64,000 nt of DNA, taken from Flavobacterium sp. IB48. GTDB taxonomy: Bacteria > Bacteroidota > Bacteroidia > Flavobacteriales > Flavobacteriaceae. How positions within the stretch are numbered: position 1 is the stretch's first letter; each line of letters opens with the position of its first letter. Below the pieces are notes generated by a model. The model was not told the DNA's origin, did no database searches, and saw only the letters and a program-made list of their open reading frames with translations. Shown one piece after another: positions 34,694 through 48,200 of this stretch. A program made the position numbers and the translations under genes. The stretch lies in NCBI RefSeq assembly GCF_016405855.1, contig NZ_JAEFCA010000005.1:62001-126000 (forward strand), given 5' to 3'.

Positions 34694-37600
34694 CTATTTT
34701 GATTTAAGCGTATCTTTTACTCTACCCCCTTCACGACGAGGTAATCTTGTACTATCTCTTTCTCTTGATCGTCTTGTTTCTGGCTGTAAATTGTTTAATT
34801 CGCTTTCTTCTGCAAAAGTTGTATCTTCTTTAAATTTACCTGTAGAAATTTCAAAATCATCTGCAGTTCCCGTAATTTTCATCGGAATATTAATAAGTCC
34901 CATTGGCGGAAGACCTAAACGGAATCCAACATTAATTTTACCATCCATTGTAACTTGTCCTTCGAGTTTTCCTCTAAAACCTGCCATTTTCATGGTTGTA
35001 GGTGTAATCGTCATTACATTATTTTTTATTGCCGAATGAATGGCAATTTTATTAAATGACGCTTTTTCTAAATCTGCCGCATCAGCTTTTTTAGCTACAT
35101 GATTTAAAAGTTTAAAATTTTTGAATTTAATGTCTTCCAGAGTCAAAGTTCCTTCACCTTCAATAGATTTAAAATCAATATCCATGTTCTGATCTATACT
35201 TCCTCCAAGCTGATAATCGACTGATACTAATCCGTAGGCATCTTTAGCCATACTGACCAATTCGGCAAAGATTGGAATTTCTGCATAAGCACGCTGAATA
35301 TCAAAATTACTGGCTTTAAAATTTGCATTGTATTTTGCTAAACGTCTATGTTGCGCTTTATAATCTCCTGTCATTGCGATTTTGGTTCCAGCCATATTAA
35401 AAGCGGCTTCTGTTACCTGAACTTTTCGATCATTAACCACAAGTGTTCCAACAAAATCTTTAATTTTATACGTATCAAATTGCAGATTATTAACTTTTGC
35501 GGAGATTTTCAAATCGGCAGTGCTTGGAATTCTAATTACGTAGTTTTTGTTTTTATCAGTACTGGTTTTACTATTTGCATTTACAGCTGTAGAATCTGTT
35601 TTCTGCATTGTTTCTTCTTCCGCTTTCTGGTCTGTATATTTAGCAATCATATCAAAAAACTCGTTCGCATTAATCTGATCGCTGGATAAATTAATATCTG
35701 CTTTTAGCTTTTCGTTAGCTTGACGTAAATATTTTCTATTAAAAAGATATCGCAATACGTTGTGGATATAACCATTTAATACCACATCAGATTTACCATA
35801 CGTAAGATTGAATTCTTCAAAACGCATTTTATCCTTAAAGAACTTAAATGTTCCTTTAGATATCTCAAAAGGTTCTGGAAACAGGGTGCTTTTAATTACC
35901 AAATTTTTAGCTTCTAGCTTGCCTCCATTTTTAATATTGTCGTAATTTTTGGCATCTATATCTTTTTTAGAACCTTTGGCAATAAGATTGGTCTGGATAA
36001 TTCCTGAAATGTTCATGTCTTTTACAGGGAATATCTGCGTTAATTTACCAACATCTAATGTTCCTTGAGTTTTGATGTTATAAACTAAATCATAAAGATT
36101 AGTTACTTCGCCCTGAACTTTAAAAGGTGATCCTGCTAATACAAATTCGGCAGGCTGTAATTTGACATTTAAATCTTCTCCAGTTCCTTTTTCACTTGTT
36201 ACAGCTGCGCTTATGTTTATATTTTCGACAGGTATTTTTGGGAATTTAAGTGATTTTAAATATCCATTTTTAATATTTATCACTGTTTTTGATGATGGAT
36301 ATTTTTTCTGCTTACGGTTTAAAACTCCGTGCATACTCACTTTTAAATTTAAATCTCCTTTAACTTCTAAACTGTCTAAAGGATAGAATTTATGTATTTG
36401 TGCTAAATCAATTTTAGATTCTAATTCTGTATCTACTGTAAAAGGATATAATTTATGAAGTTCAAAACGTCCTCGGACAAAATTATCGAGAGCTTCTGCA
36501 TTCAAATTGGTTATTTTACCCGAAACATTACGCAAAATACTGTCTTTGGCAGTTAAACTAAGATTTAGATTTATGTTTTTGATTGCATCTGGTTTCTTTA
36601 TATTTTTAATATATCCGTTTTTTAAGCTTGCATTAAATTCAAACTTTGGAATACTTTTAATTATAGTATCTATCTTGTTTAAACGCGGGCTAAAACCTAA
36701 ATCTCTTAAAAACACGCCATCGGCTTTTAAATCCAAAGCAATATCGCCGCGAATATCTTTATCATTCAGATTTAGGGCATCTTTTAATTTTGCCAAATCT
36801 AAATCGGCTTTTATAAGGGTTTTAATTTTCAGCTTTTTGAAACCTTCCGAATGAAAATTAACTGTCGTTTTCTTTTTATCCAAATTAAAGGATAGGTTAT
36901 CTAAATCGAATTTTAATTTATTAATGTCTAAATCCTTAACCTCAGCTTTTGCTGCTATATTGATATCTTTTAATGGCTCTTTAATTTTTTTATATGCTAT
37001 GGCGCCATTATTAATTTGCAAATCAGCTGAAACGATTGGTTTTTCTGATTGATCCTGCATGTATTTTCCTTTGGCAAATATTCTAAAATCTATATTACCT
37101 GTAATTGTCATTTGTTCGCGCCACTTATCATAAACTGGAGGCACGAGCGATAGCATTTCTTCTAATGTAGAATTTTTAGACTGCATGCGCAGATCAAAAT
37201 CATATCCTCCTTTTATAAATGCAAAATAGCCATTAAATGAAAATGGAAAATTTTTAATGCGAATAACATTTCGCTCAAACTTAAATTTAAGTGCTTTAGC
37301 ATCAATGTAAGTCGTAATTTCAGCATTAACTGGTTTGCTGCGCACATAATCAACGCCATTTAAGCTAAAATCGAATGATTTTATTTTTACGTTAGAATCA
37401 AGATCAAATAATTCTGCACTTAAATCTCCTGTTCCTTTATAACTAAGATCCTGAACCTTAAATCTTAATAATGCACTTTTATCATTGTAGGATATGTTGG
37501 TTTGTTTTATTACAACCCGTTTGATATTAAATTCTGTCTGGGTAGTATCTGTAGAATTAGAGGGTTTTACAATATTAAAATTGGCATTTCCTTTAGAATC

Positions 37601-37972
37601 TATTTCAAGGTTAAGATCGGCCTCGTCGAGATACACGGCATCCAAAACGATCTTTCCTTTTAATAAGCTGTAAAAATTCAATCCAGCTGACACTCTTCCT
37701 GCTTTTACAATTCTTGCGGTATCAAAGTGTTTCTTTTTGCTGTCTATACTGACATTTTTAGCATAAATGGTTAATGCCGGAAAATGTTTAAAAACTGACA
37801 ATCCAATCTGGTCAAAACGTACTGTTGCATCCAGTTTTTCATTGGCTAAATTTTCTAATTTATTTGTTATTTCATCTTTGAAGACATACGGAACAATTGT
37901 TAGTACAATTATGAAAAGTAGAAATAGGGTTGTAATGGTAATTGCAGTTTTCTTTAAGAACTTCCTTGTCAT
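34694..37972 (-). CDS. AsmA-family protein, large
   Basis: The 1092-residue protein has an N-terminal membrane anchor (about 8-30, TAITITTLFLLFIIVLTIVPY) and the AsmA opening LDATVRFDQIGLSVFKHFPALTIYAKNVS. Long beta-repeat regions follow, then an AsmA C-terminal domain at about 880-1060 (GVDYQLGGSIDQNMDIDFKS; KLEGQVTMDGKINVGFRLGLPP). AsmA-like proteins form periplasm-spanning structures; several proteobacterial members move lipids to the outer membrane. The last 40 residues are charged and rich in Arg and Glu (ETRRSRERDSTRLPRREGG), unusual for the family and probably disordered. The role here is inferred from the family only. Confidence 0.88.
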   Translation of the reverse strand: MTRKFLKKTAITITTLFLLFIIVLTIVPYVFKDEITNKLENLANEKLDATVRFDQIGLSVFKHFPALTIYAKNVSIDSKKKHFDTARIVKAGRVSAGLNFYSLLKGKIVLDAVYLDEADLNLEIDSKGNANFNIVKPSNSTDTTQTEFNIKRVVIKQTNISYNDKSALLRFKVQDLSYKGTGDLSAELFDLDSNVKIKSFDFSLNGVDYVRSKPVNAEITTYIDAKALKFKFERNVIRIKNFPFSFNGYFAFIKGGYDFDLRMQSKNSTLEEMLSLVPPVYDKWREQMTITGNIDFRIFAKGKYMQDQSEKPIVSADLQINNGAIAYKKIKEPLKDINIAAKAEVKDLDINKLKFDLDNLSFNLDKKKTTVNFHSEGFKKLKIKTLIKADLDLAKLKDALNLNDKDIRGDIALDLKADGVFLRDLGFSPRLNKIDTIIKSIPKFEFNASLKNGYIKNIKKPDAIKNINLNLSLTAKDSILRNVSGKITNLNAEALDNFVRGRFELHKLYPFTVDTELESKIDLAQIHKFYPLDSLEVKGDLNLKVSMHGVLNRKQKKYPSSKTVINIKNGYLKSLKFPKIPVENINISAAVTSEKGTGEDLNVKLQPAEFVLAGSPFKVQGEVTNLYDLVYNIKTQGTLDVGKLTQIFPVKDMNISGIIQTNLIAKGSKKDIDAKNYDNIKNGGKLEAKNLVIKSTLFPEPFEISKGTFKFFKDKMRFEEFNLTYGKSDVVLNGYIHNVLRYLFNRKYLRQANEKLKADINLSSDQINANEFFDMIAKYTDQKAEEETMQKTDSTAVNANSKTSTDKNKNYVIRIPSTADLKISAKVNNLQFDTYKIKDFVGTLVVNDRKVQVTEAAFNMAGTKIAMTGDYKAQHRRLAKYNANFKASNFDIQRAYAEIPIFAELVSMAKDAYGLVSVDYQLGGSIDQNMDIDFKSIEGEGTLTLEDIKFKNFKLLNHVAKKADAADLEKASFNKIAIHSAIKNNVMTITPTTMKMAGFRGKLEGQVTMDGKINVGFRLGLPPMGLINIPMKITGTADDFEISTGKFKEDTTFAEESELNNLQPETRRSRERDSTRLPRREGGRVKDTLKSK

Positions 37973-38336
37973 TTTTTTCTAAAGATATCGTTTTAAGGTT
38001 TTAAAAATATAGATTTAAAGGCCAAGAAAAAATCTTGATTACGATATTAACTCAAAAATAACAATTATAAATTTTATTGGTATTTGAAATCGCTATTTAA
38101 TAGAAAATTTAAACTAGATGCAGACCAACTAAAACCTCAACAAAAAATAAACACAAAAAAAAGAGCTAAGATAATTTCATGAACATCTTAACTCTTTTTG
38201 TTATTTCTTGTTTTGTTTTCTTTGGCACTTTATAATTTCCTTATGCAACAATTGATTTCTTCTTATTAAAAAGAAGCAAATACAAATAATTGGCAAAACA
38301 TAAAGTCTAAAGCATCATTCTTTTTAAAGAATAAAA
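37973..38336. other. Intergenic region between the barrel gene and the AsmA-like gene
   Basis: These 364 bases contain one clear hairpin (38158-38199, listed separately) and otherwise only AT-rich sequence. I see no reading frame and no convincing promoter box. Confidence 0.5.
38158..38199. terminator. Terminator downstream of the outer-membrane barrel gene
   Basis: A 15-base stem with one mismatch (left arm AAAAAGAGCTAAGAT at 38158-38172, right arm 38185-38199) is flanked by A and T tracts on both strands. It lies about 140 bases after the barrel stop codon on the minus strand. Confidence 0.7.
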
Positions 38337-39170
38337 TTATTTAAAATTCCATCCTAATGTCAAACCAAATGCCACTGGTTTTATTTCAGCATTTTTCTCA
38401 GTACTGTATAAACCGTTCGCTTTTCTGTCGGTGCTTGATTTTGGATTAAACCCTACATAAGACTGATTATTTTTTTGGTCAAGTATCGTTCCGTATCCGT
38501 TCTCGAAAAACATTGCCACATATAAAGCATTCTTTTTATTGATGTCGAATGTAAATCCTAACTCGAAAGAACTCATAAAAATTCCTTTGGTGTCATATTC
38601 CCCTTCTGCTGAATAGCTGCTTTGCTGTCCTATTCCGTATTCAGGCAGATTATCAATCGTCAAATTTACATCAGGATAATAAGCCGTACCATTTACATTA
38701 TCTGCGGTCGCTTTTATTTTATAGCTAACAGGCAAAAAATACTTTACTCCTGCTCTAAAATTAAAATCAATTCCTGTATTGATGTTCGTTTTAAATTGCA
38801 CAAAAAGCGGGATTTGAATAGATTGCAATGTTTGTTTTTCTTTATAATTGCTTGTAGTGACCGTATAAATAAATGCAGAACCTGAAGCATCTACTTCATA
38901 ATTAGTTAGTGTGCTTGAAGGGGAAACCAAAGATATGTTTTGCTTGTATTGCGAAAATTCCAATCCTGATCCAATTCCGATGTTTTTTGTAAAGGAATAG
39001 ATGTATCCTGCTTTTATAGCTCCTCCCATTTTTGTTTCGGCTACTATTCCTTGTACGTTACTTTCTAGATTGGCCACTCCTGTTTGCAAGCCTACATAAA
39101 ATTGGGCATTGGCAACTGTAGAGAATAGAATTAATATTATTCCTAGTATATGTTTACTATTAAATTTCAT
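38337..39170 (-). CDS. Outer-membrane beta-barrel protein
   Basis: The 277-residue protein has a Sec signal ending STVANAQ (residue 22), then alternating amphipathic strands (FYVGLQTGVANLES, GAIKAGYIYSFTKNIGIGSGLEFSQYK) and a C-terminal strand PVAFGLTLGWNFK ending in an aromatic-x-Lys. This is the pattern of porin-family or PorT-like 8-12-strand barrels of Bacteroidota. It lies 70 bases after the giant adhesin gene on the same strand, so it may help place or anchor that protein. No direct homology to the PorP/SprF partners of T9SS adhesins can be claimed by eye. Confidence 0.82.
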   Translation of the reverse strand: MKFNSKHILGIILILFSTVANAQFYVGLQTGVANLESNVQGIVAETKMGGAIKAGYIYSFTKNIGIGSGLEFSQYKQNISLVSPSSTLTNYEVDASGSAFIYTVTTSNYKEKQTLQSIQIPLFVQFKTNINTGIDFNFRAGVKYFLPVSYKIKATADNVNGTAYYPDVNLTIDNLPEYGIGQQSSYSAEGEYDTKGIFMSSFELGFTFDINKKNALYVAMFFENGYGTILDQKNNQSYVGFNPKSSTDRKANGLYSTEKNAEIKPVAFGLTLGWNFK

Positions 39171-39197
39171 GTCTGTTATTTTTTTTCAGAACAATCC

Positions 39198-39222
39198 ATC
39201 CCCATTTATAAATAATGGGGAT
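39198..39222. promoter_or_regulatory. Hairpin between adhesin and barrel genes
   Basis: ATCCCCATT (39198-39206) pairs perfectly with AATGGGGAT (39214-39222) around a seven-base loop, in the 70-base gap between the two genes. There is no T-run directly after it on the minus strand. It could lower read-through from the adhesin gene or protect an mRNA end. Confidence 0.45.
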
Positions 39223-39240
39223 TTCATATTCTTCGGTTAT

Positions 39241-42200
39241 TTAGTTTTTCACTAAAAGGTTTTTTGTAAACGTCTTGCCATTTGATAAAGTCATTCTCAC
39301 GATATAAACAGCTTCAACATTTGGAGCCTGCAAAGTAGTCTCGTTATCATTAGTTGTTCTCTGGTCTATCAGCGATCCATTTACAGCAAACACCTCAATG
39401 CGAGCGTTTAGCATTTTAGCGGGGTCTATATTGGTAATCAATTGATAGCTCTCATTTTTTCTGACAGGGTTAGGATAAATTCTAACCGTTTCAACTGTTT
39501 TGGTTGAAGACAGCGTTAATGGGCAAGAAGTAATTAATGTTCCGTCTAATTTTGTTGCAACGGCATAATATGTTCCGTTTAAACCTCCTGTTTCTTTATA
39601 ATATTGCAAAGTTTGGTCTGCAACTAAAATTCCGTCTTTGTACCAGGCATAAGATTTAAATTCTTTTGAACTATTGTCAAAGAAAATAACATTTTCAAAC
39701 TGTTGTCTGATTAAATTCGGCTGGCTATTTATAACTGGCAATGACACCGTTTCAGCTGCATTGTAATTATTATTGCCCGCTTGAGATGCTGTAATAGTCG
39801 CCGAACCGGAATTGTTATAAACTAGTTCGTCATTTGAAATCGTTACCACATCTGTATTCGAAGAAGTATACATTACAGGCAAACCGCTATTTGAACTGGC
39901 AGTTAAAACACTTTCACTTACTCCATCACAATTTGAAACTAAAGTTTGGTTCCAAATAATTACCTGATCTGCTTTGGTAATTTCAAAATCGTTTCCAGTA
40001 TATGTAATGACGTAATTGCCACCTGCTGTCAGCGTTCCTTGTGAAATTGCATAAGTTCCGACATTCTCTCCTGTTAGTCTTTCTAAAGTACCAGAGAAAG
40101 CATCATTTCCGACTAAACTTGGTGAAACCGCATAAGTGAAAACTGGATCTGCTGTTCCGTACACTTTTGTTTGAGAAGCGTCTGCCGTTACAGTGATTGG
40201 TTTTGCTGCAATAGCAAAAGCGTCTGAGGCAACTAAAGTTAGAACATAGTTTGATCCTGCTGATAGACTTCCAATAGTATAATCGTAAGTTCCAGCATTC
40301 TCTCCATTTGTTCTGCTTAAGCTTCCGCTAAAAGCATTTCCAGATACCAAAGCTTCGCTTGCAGTATAAGTAAAAATCGGATCGGCTTCTCCATAATATT
40401 TGCTTTGGGAAGCATTAACGCTTACTGAGATTTCTTTTGGTGTAATTTCAAACCCTTTTCCAACATACGTAATGGCATAATTGCCACCTGCTGTAAGCGT
40501 TCCTTGTCCTATTGCATAAGTTCCGACATTCTCTCCCGATATTCTTTCTAAAGTGCCAGAGAAAGCATCATTTCCGACTAAACTTGGTGAAACCGCATAA
40601 GTGAAAACTGGATCTGCTGTTCCGTATACTTTTGTTTGAGAAGCATCAACAGTTACCGTGATAGGTTTTGCTGTGATCGTATAATCTTTGCTTACGTAAT
40701 CAATGCTGTAATTAGATCCTGCACTCAACGTTCCTTGGTTAATAGCATAATTTCCAATATTTTCTCCCATAGCTCTAGATAGCTCTCCTGTGAATGAATC
40801 TCCGCTTTCTAAACTTGGTGCGAATGAATAGGTTAATGCTGAATCTGTCTCTCCATATACTTTTGTTTTCGAATCGGCAGTGACTTCAATTGTTTTAGCC
40901 GTAATTTCAAAGTCTTTTCCAACATACGTAACGGCATAATTTCCGCCTGCTGTCAATGTTCCCTGTCCTATTACATAATTTCCGACATTTTCTCCCGATA
41001 TTCTTTCTAAAGTACCAGAGAAAGCATCATTTCCAACTAAACTTGGTGAGACAGCATAAGTGAAAACTGGATCTGCTGTTCCGTATACTTTTGTTTGAGA
41101 AGCATCTGCCGTTACAGTGATTGGTTTTGCTGCAATAGTAAAGGCGTCTGAGGTAACTAAAGTTAGAACATAGTTTGATCCTGCTGATAGACTTCCAATA
41201 GTATAATCATAAGTTCCAGCATTCTCTCCATTTGCTCTGCTTAAGCTTCCGCTAAAACTATTTCCTGATACCAAAGCTTCGCTTGCAGTATAAGTGAAAA
41301 TCGGATCGGCTTCTCCATAATATTTGCTTTGAGAAGCATTAACGCTTACTGAGATTTCTTTTGGCGTAATTTCAAAATCTTTACTTTCAAAAGTAATGGT
41401 GTAGTTTGAGCCTGCACTCAAATCTCCCTGCTCAATTGCATAAGAGCCAACATTCTCTCCAATTATTCTAGATAAAGCTCCTGTAAAAGCATCGGTTCCT
41501 ACCAAACTTGGCGAAACAGTCGATGTCAGAATTGGCTCTGCTGAACCATAGATTTTCTTTTGAGATGCATCAACAGTTACCGTGATAGGTTTTGCTGTGA
41601 TTGTATAATCTTTGCTTACGTAATCAATGCTGTAATTAGATCCTGCACTCAAAGTTCCTTGGTTAATAGCATAATCTCCAATATTTTCTCCCGCAACTCT
41701 AGATAGCTCTCCTGTGAATGAATCTCCGCTTTCTAAACTTGGTGCGAACGAATAGGTTAATGCTGAATCTGTCTCTCCATATACTTTTGTTTGCGAATTG
41801 GCAGTGACTTCAATTGTTTTTGCTGTAATTTCAAAGTCTTTTCCAACATACGTAACGGCATAATTTCCGCCTGCTGTCAGTGTTCCTTGTCCTATTGCAT
41901 AATTCCCGACATTCTCTCCCGATATTCTTTCTAAAGTACCAGAGAAAGCATCATTTCCAACTAAACTTGGTGAAACCGCATAAGTGAAAACTGGATCTGC
42001 TGTTCCGTATACTTTTCTTTGAGAAGCATCTGCCGTTACAGTAATTGGTTTTGCTGTAATTTCAAAATCATCAGCAACGTAGGTAAGATTGTAATTGGTT
42101 CCTGCACTCAACGTTCCTTGTGCAATTGCATAAGTTCCTATGTTCTCTCCTACTGCTCTTTCTAAAGTTCCTGTAAATGAATCACCACTTACTAAATCAG

Positions 42201-45200
42201 GAGTAATAGTGTAGCTCAAAGATGGTTCAACATCTCCATATACTTTTGCCTGAGAAGCATCAGCCGTTACAGTGATTTCTTTTGGTGTAATCTCACCTAT
42301 TTGTCCCGACTTCGTTTCAGCACTTAACACATAATTTGAAGCATTGGCTCCGCTAATTGTTAAGCTGCTAATTGTTACAGTTTTATTGTCTCCAATGTTC
42401 TTTGTATCATATGTTCCTGATAACGCATTGTTTAACGTTACTGTTTCATTTTCTAAAATTCCGATAAGCTCAAAATTATTACTTGATAAAACTGCTTGAG
42501 TTGTTCCATCAAAAACTTTGGATACATTTCCTTTTAATGAAACCTCTACTTCTTTAGGTGCAACTTTTGCTATATTAGCCACTAAAGAAGTTGGGCTTAA
42601 AACGTAGTTTTTAGAAGCTGTTCCAGATAATTTTAAATTGTTAACAGTAACTTGCTTATTTTCTCCTACATTTTTATCATCTAAATCACCAGCTGCAGGA
42701 TTATCCAATTGTACATCATCGCCATCAACAACACCTTCTAAAGCAAAGTTATCAGCATTTAATGCTATGACAGCAGTCGCATTATAAACTTTTGATACTT
42801 TACCCTGTGCTATAGCATTTATAGTTTTTGGTTCTATAATTAAATCGGCTTCAACTACTTTATCATTATAATTTGGTTTGCTTAATACTGCATAAACCCT
42901 ATAAGTACCAACCTCTATTTTGTCGTTATTAGTATAACTGACAGAAACTTGATTAGGAAGACCGCCTTGAATCGTTAATGATTTTTCGCTTCCATCATAA
43001 GTAAAGGTATTGGATGCTAGAACGAAATTATCTGTTAGATTGCCTTTTACAATTGTTAATTTGGCAATAAGCTGTTTGTCATTGTAATTTATTCCTCCAT
43101 TGATATTAACTGTAACATTATAAGAGCCCACATTTATATTATCATTATTTATATAAGTTACTGTAGCTCCATCAGGAAGCATTCCATCAAGTGATAAGCT
43201 TTTAGGAGTGCCATCATAAACTTCTTCTTTTTCTAATAAAAATATTCCACTCGGAAGATCTGCTTTATTAATTGTCATAGAAGTAGTTAACTCAAACGTG
43301 TTGTAATTTGAACCTGAAATCGTTGCTTTTACGTTGTTATAGGCTCCCGCATTCTTTTGTGTATTTGAGTAAACCACACTTACTCCTTCAGGTAAAGTTC
43401 CTGATATTTCAGGGTGCTTATCAAAACCATCATAAGTAAATGTATTTGATGGAAATAAAATACCTGAAAGATCTTTTTTATCAATTTTAAGTGTATTAGA
43501 TAATGTAATATCATTATAATATTCACCTCCGTTAATAATTGCTTTAACAATATAGTCTCCTGCATTTATTTGTCCATTACCTTCATAAGATACACTAACT
43601 CCTGCTGGTAAAGCTGTAACATTCAGATATTTTGCAGCACCATCATAAGTGTATGTTTCCGGCTGTAAAGTGGCAGAAAAGTCTCCTTTTCCAACTGTAA
43701 GCTTAAAGGTTTTAGTTGCTGGAGCATAAATCTCATCTCCACTTTGAACAACTGTTATTATAGCTTGTCCAACTCCTACAATATGAATTTTGTTATCTTT
43801 TGTAATGTAAGCTATATTTTTGTTATCACTACTATAAGTAAGTGGTAACAGCCCGCTTGATGCAGTTCCTATTACAAAATCAGCATCTGTATATTTTTTA
43901 GTAATATCATCGACATCAATAGTTTGTAATATTTTGGACTCATAACATCCCATGTCAATTGTCGTACTTTGAAAACGACTGTTATTCGCAATATCTTTAT
44001 TACCCGCAATTGATACATTATACAGTGCATTATCTCCTTTGTTAATTGCTGGAGATGTGGTTTTTAAAGCAAAGTTAAATGCATTGGCATCAACAAAATC
44101 AGCAGGTTGCTCATAGAAATTATTGGCTAATGCCATTGGAGCGTATAAAGATTGAGCTTTAGACAGCAAAGAGTTCTTAACCGTAACTGTTCCTGTTACT
44201 CTATATATATCATTATTGCCTGGATTATCTCTAAAAACAGTATTAAACACTTCTAAATTTGAAGTACCATTAGTAAAAATATGAGCTGAATTACTAATAT
44301 TATCTCCAAAAGTAGTATTCACAATTTTTACAGTGGCATCATTTAGTGCTACTGAAGTTCCTTGTGCTCCAGTGTTAGAAACTAAATTACCGTAAAACAG
44401 TGTATTATATATTGAAACATTAGAATTATCTGTAATATACATACCGCCGCCTCGATGGCCTGAAGAGTTTTCTGAAAAAATACAGTTTTTTACAGTAAGG
44501 TTGGAACTGTGTACACGTATTCCTCCTCCATACTCTCTGGTAATAGCTTTTCCGTTTATTATTACAGTTCCTTCTGTTCCAAGTGTTGCGCTTGCTGCTT
44601 TACCTTTTACAATACTGAAACCATCTATTTCATTATTACCTGCTGAATTAGAAACTGTAATAATATGGTTAATTGTAGATTGTCCATCTAGAATCGTTTT
44701 ATTCTCCTTAATATTTCTGTCGGTTAAACTCTCATTAGCAATATTTCCATCAAAACCTCCATATAGTTTTACACCATCTGGTAATAAAAAGCTGTTATCT
44801 TTTCCTTCATTAATAAAGTTAGAGTTATCTCTTGAGCTGTATTTTGGTGTATACGTACCTTGAGCTACATAGATTTTATTTACAGTATTTGATGCATTAC
44901 TATTAAGAATAGTAGCATAGCGTAAAGCTAATGACAAATCACTTAGTGCTAATTGCCATGTAGAACCATCCCCACCAACTGCACCTTGTTTTACATATAG
45001 CGTATTATTTGTTAATGCAGCATTAGGTAGTATTTTTAAAGTTCCTGCATTATAAATAAAATTATAATTATTGGAAGATAAACCACCTGGCAATATCCCA
45101 TCTGTATAAATGCCAACTTCGGTTTTACCTATAGCATTACCTGAATATACTAATGATCCAGTTAGCTTAGAACGATCATCACCGTTAACAAAACCTGTAT

Positions 45201-48200
45201 AACTTACATCATAATCTGCATTTGACATTGCTAAATTATTGGCAAGTTTGGTCTTATCATTTGCTTTTACAGTTAAGTTTGCTTTTGCTATAGTTAAAAC
45301 AAAGGTTTTTTCTGTTGGAGCATAAGTTTCATTACCTGCTACAGCAACAGTAATTGTAGTTGTACCAGCATTTTGTGTATGAATTTTACCATCTACAATA
45401 GCAGCAACAGTAGTGTTACTACTTTTGGTATAAGTTAACGCTAAGCCAGTATTTACTGTTACAGCTTCATTAACAAAATCTGAATCTCCATAATTTTTGG
45501 TCAAATCAGATGTTGTAATAGTTTGAGGTAGCTTAGATTCAAAGCATCCCATATCTATTGTATTATTCTGAACACGTTTATCATCTGCAATATCTTTGTC
45601 ATGATAAATAGCAGTGTTATAAAACGAATTGTCTCCTTTATCGACAACTACAGAGCTTGTTTTTAAAGCAAAGTTATTAGCGTTAACATCAATAAAACCA
45701 GGGTCTACATTATAGATGTTATTTGCTAACACAAAGCCTTTACTACTATAAAAAGTTTCTGCATTAGGCAGAAAAGAGTTCTTAACGGTAATTGTTCCTC
45801 TCGATTTATTTATATCATTATGAGTAGGATCAGCGAAATATCTAAATATTGAGTTATATACTTCCAAATTAGCATTTACATGATCAGTAACAATTTGAAA
45901 TGAATTCTGCGAATCTCCAAAAGTAGAATTATAAATTTTCACATTAGCTTCTGATATCACCATAGAGGTACCTGATGCCCCATAATGATCTGCGCTATTA
46001 TTATAAAAAAGCGTATTAAAAACAGATACATTTGACACATCCGTTATATACATAGCACCAGCTTGGTTACCAGAGGAATTTCCAGTAATAGTACAGTTTT
46101 TTATATTAAGGTTAGAACTGTGTACACGAATACCTGAACCAAATGCTTGGGTAATTGGCTTACCCTTTATGGTCATTGTCGCACCAGCCCCCATCCATGA
46201 TCCAAAGCCTCCTGCACCATTCATAATGGTAAATCCATCTATTTCGTTGTCTCCTGTAGAGTTAGAAACAATAACAATGTGATGTACTTTTTGTCCTGTT
46301 ACTGGATTATAACTATCTAAAATAGTTTTATTCTTTTGAATTTGTCTGTTGGATATGCTTTCATTAGCAATAGATCCATCAAAACCTCCATAAATTTTTA
46401 CACCATCAACTAATAAAAAACTATTGTCTGTATCTTCATCCGCAAAGTTAGAACTGTCTTTTGGACTGTATTGTGGAGCATAAGTCCCTTTAGCCACATA
46501 TATTTTATTAGCCTTAGTAACATCTGGTCTAGTACTAGTATTAAGTGAGTATGCTAATTTTAATCCCTCAGCAACTTCTCCTAGTGCATCATCCCAAGAG
46601 GTTCCTTTTCCTGCACTTCCTTTTTTAACGTATATTGTACCATCTGTTAATTGAACATCAGACTCAATTGTTAGCTTACCATTATTGTAAGTAATATTAT
46701 AATTTAAAGATGTTAATCCAGAAGGAGTTATAACGTAGTTACCTATAGTGGTTGCAGTTACAGCTGTACCGCCATAAGCTATTGCACCCCCAAAAGCTGT
46801 ACTTGGAGTATCTCCTAGGACAAACCCAGTATAACTCACAGAAAAGTCTTTAAAGACAGAACCATTTTCAAAAAATAATTTATTATCTGCTGTTACAGTT
46901 AATGCTGCTTTATTTACAGTTAATAAGAAATCTGTTTGAGGTGCAGCATCATATTCGCTGTCATTTCCTGATTGTTTTAGGGTTATAGTTGCTGTTCCGG
47001 CACCTACGGGCTTAATTTTTCCGTTTTCTATTATAGCAATAGAAGTATTACTAGACGTATATTCTAATGGTAATCCGCTTGTTGCAGTACCATGTGTAAA
47101 TGGCTCATCTCCGTATTTTTTTGTAAGAGCAGCCACTGTTATGGTTTGGGTTTTATTTCTCTCAAAAGCCCCTATATCTACATTAGTATCAATAATACGC
47201 GATTTGCCTTTTAAATCTTTAGCTGGAAAAGCAATACTAGCAGGATTGTTTTTACCAGCATTTAGAGCAGGACTGGTAGTTAATAACGAATAATTTGCAT
47301 CAAAAACTGTAGTTGTGCTTGTAACACCACCTATACCTTGTATTAAACTGTTTTCATAACTAGGAGTACTGGCATTATTAACAATGTCTGAATTATTTTT
47401 TACACTAACTGTATTTACAATTCTTGCAGAAGAACCACTTGCATTATACAATGCTGCTCCTTGCGCACCTGTGTTATCTGCTATAGTAAGATTAAGAAGT
47501 GTAGGCAACGACGCATTGTTATAAATAGATGCCCCATTTGGTGCTGTATTGCTAACAATTAAGCAGTTAACCCATGTTGTATTGGCGTTTTCATTATATA
47601 TAGCACCACCGTTTGTAGTAGCATTATTGGCTCTGATGATACAGTTTTCAAATCTTGCTGTGACTTTTTTATTGTATATACCACCTCCATTAGTTGCACT
47701 ACCGCTTGTTATTGTAAAACCGTTTAAAAGAGCACTGCTAGTTAAACTATTATCATCATTTTTAATAACCGATGCATTATTTCCTTTTAAAATACTTCCA
47801 TCGTTTAAATTACCTGTGATACGTTGATGTGTTAGGTTTGTAATAGCATTATCAGGATCAAATCCGCCATATATTTCTATATTTTTAGGCATTATATATG
47901 ACTTTCCTGAAGTCACTTGATAAGTTCCTTTTGCTACAAATATTTTTTTAACTTTTTTAGGATCAGTATCATCTGTATGTACGGAGTTAATATTAGAAGC
48001 TCTTGTTAAAGCAAGTTCTAAATTACTTAAAGGACTATTCCATGAAGAACCGTCGCCACTTCCGTTTTGTTTTACATATAAGATGTTGTCTGTTAGAATT
48101 AAATTTGATTTTATTTCTAAAGTTCCTTCTTCATACAAAACAGTGTATTTAGTAGAAGTAATACCCTGAGGAATAATTTTATAAATACCTGGTTCAGTTG

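Noticed and set aside
39975..42290. CRISPR or other short-repeat array
   Set aside because: The repeats are about 231 bases, in frame, and encode MBG protein domains inside one gene.
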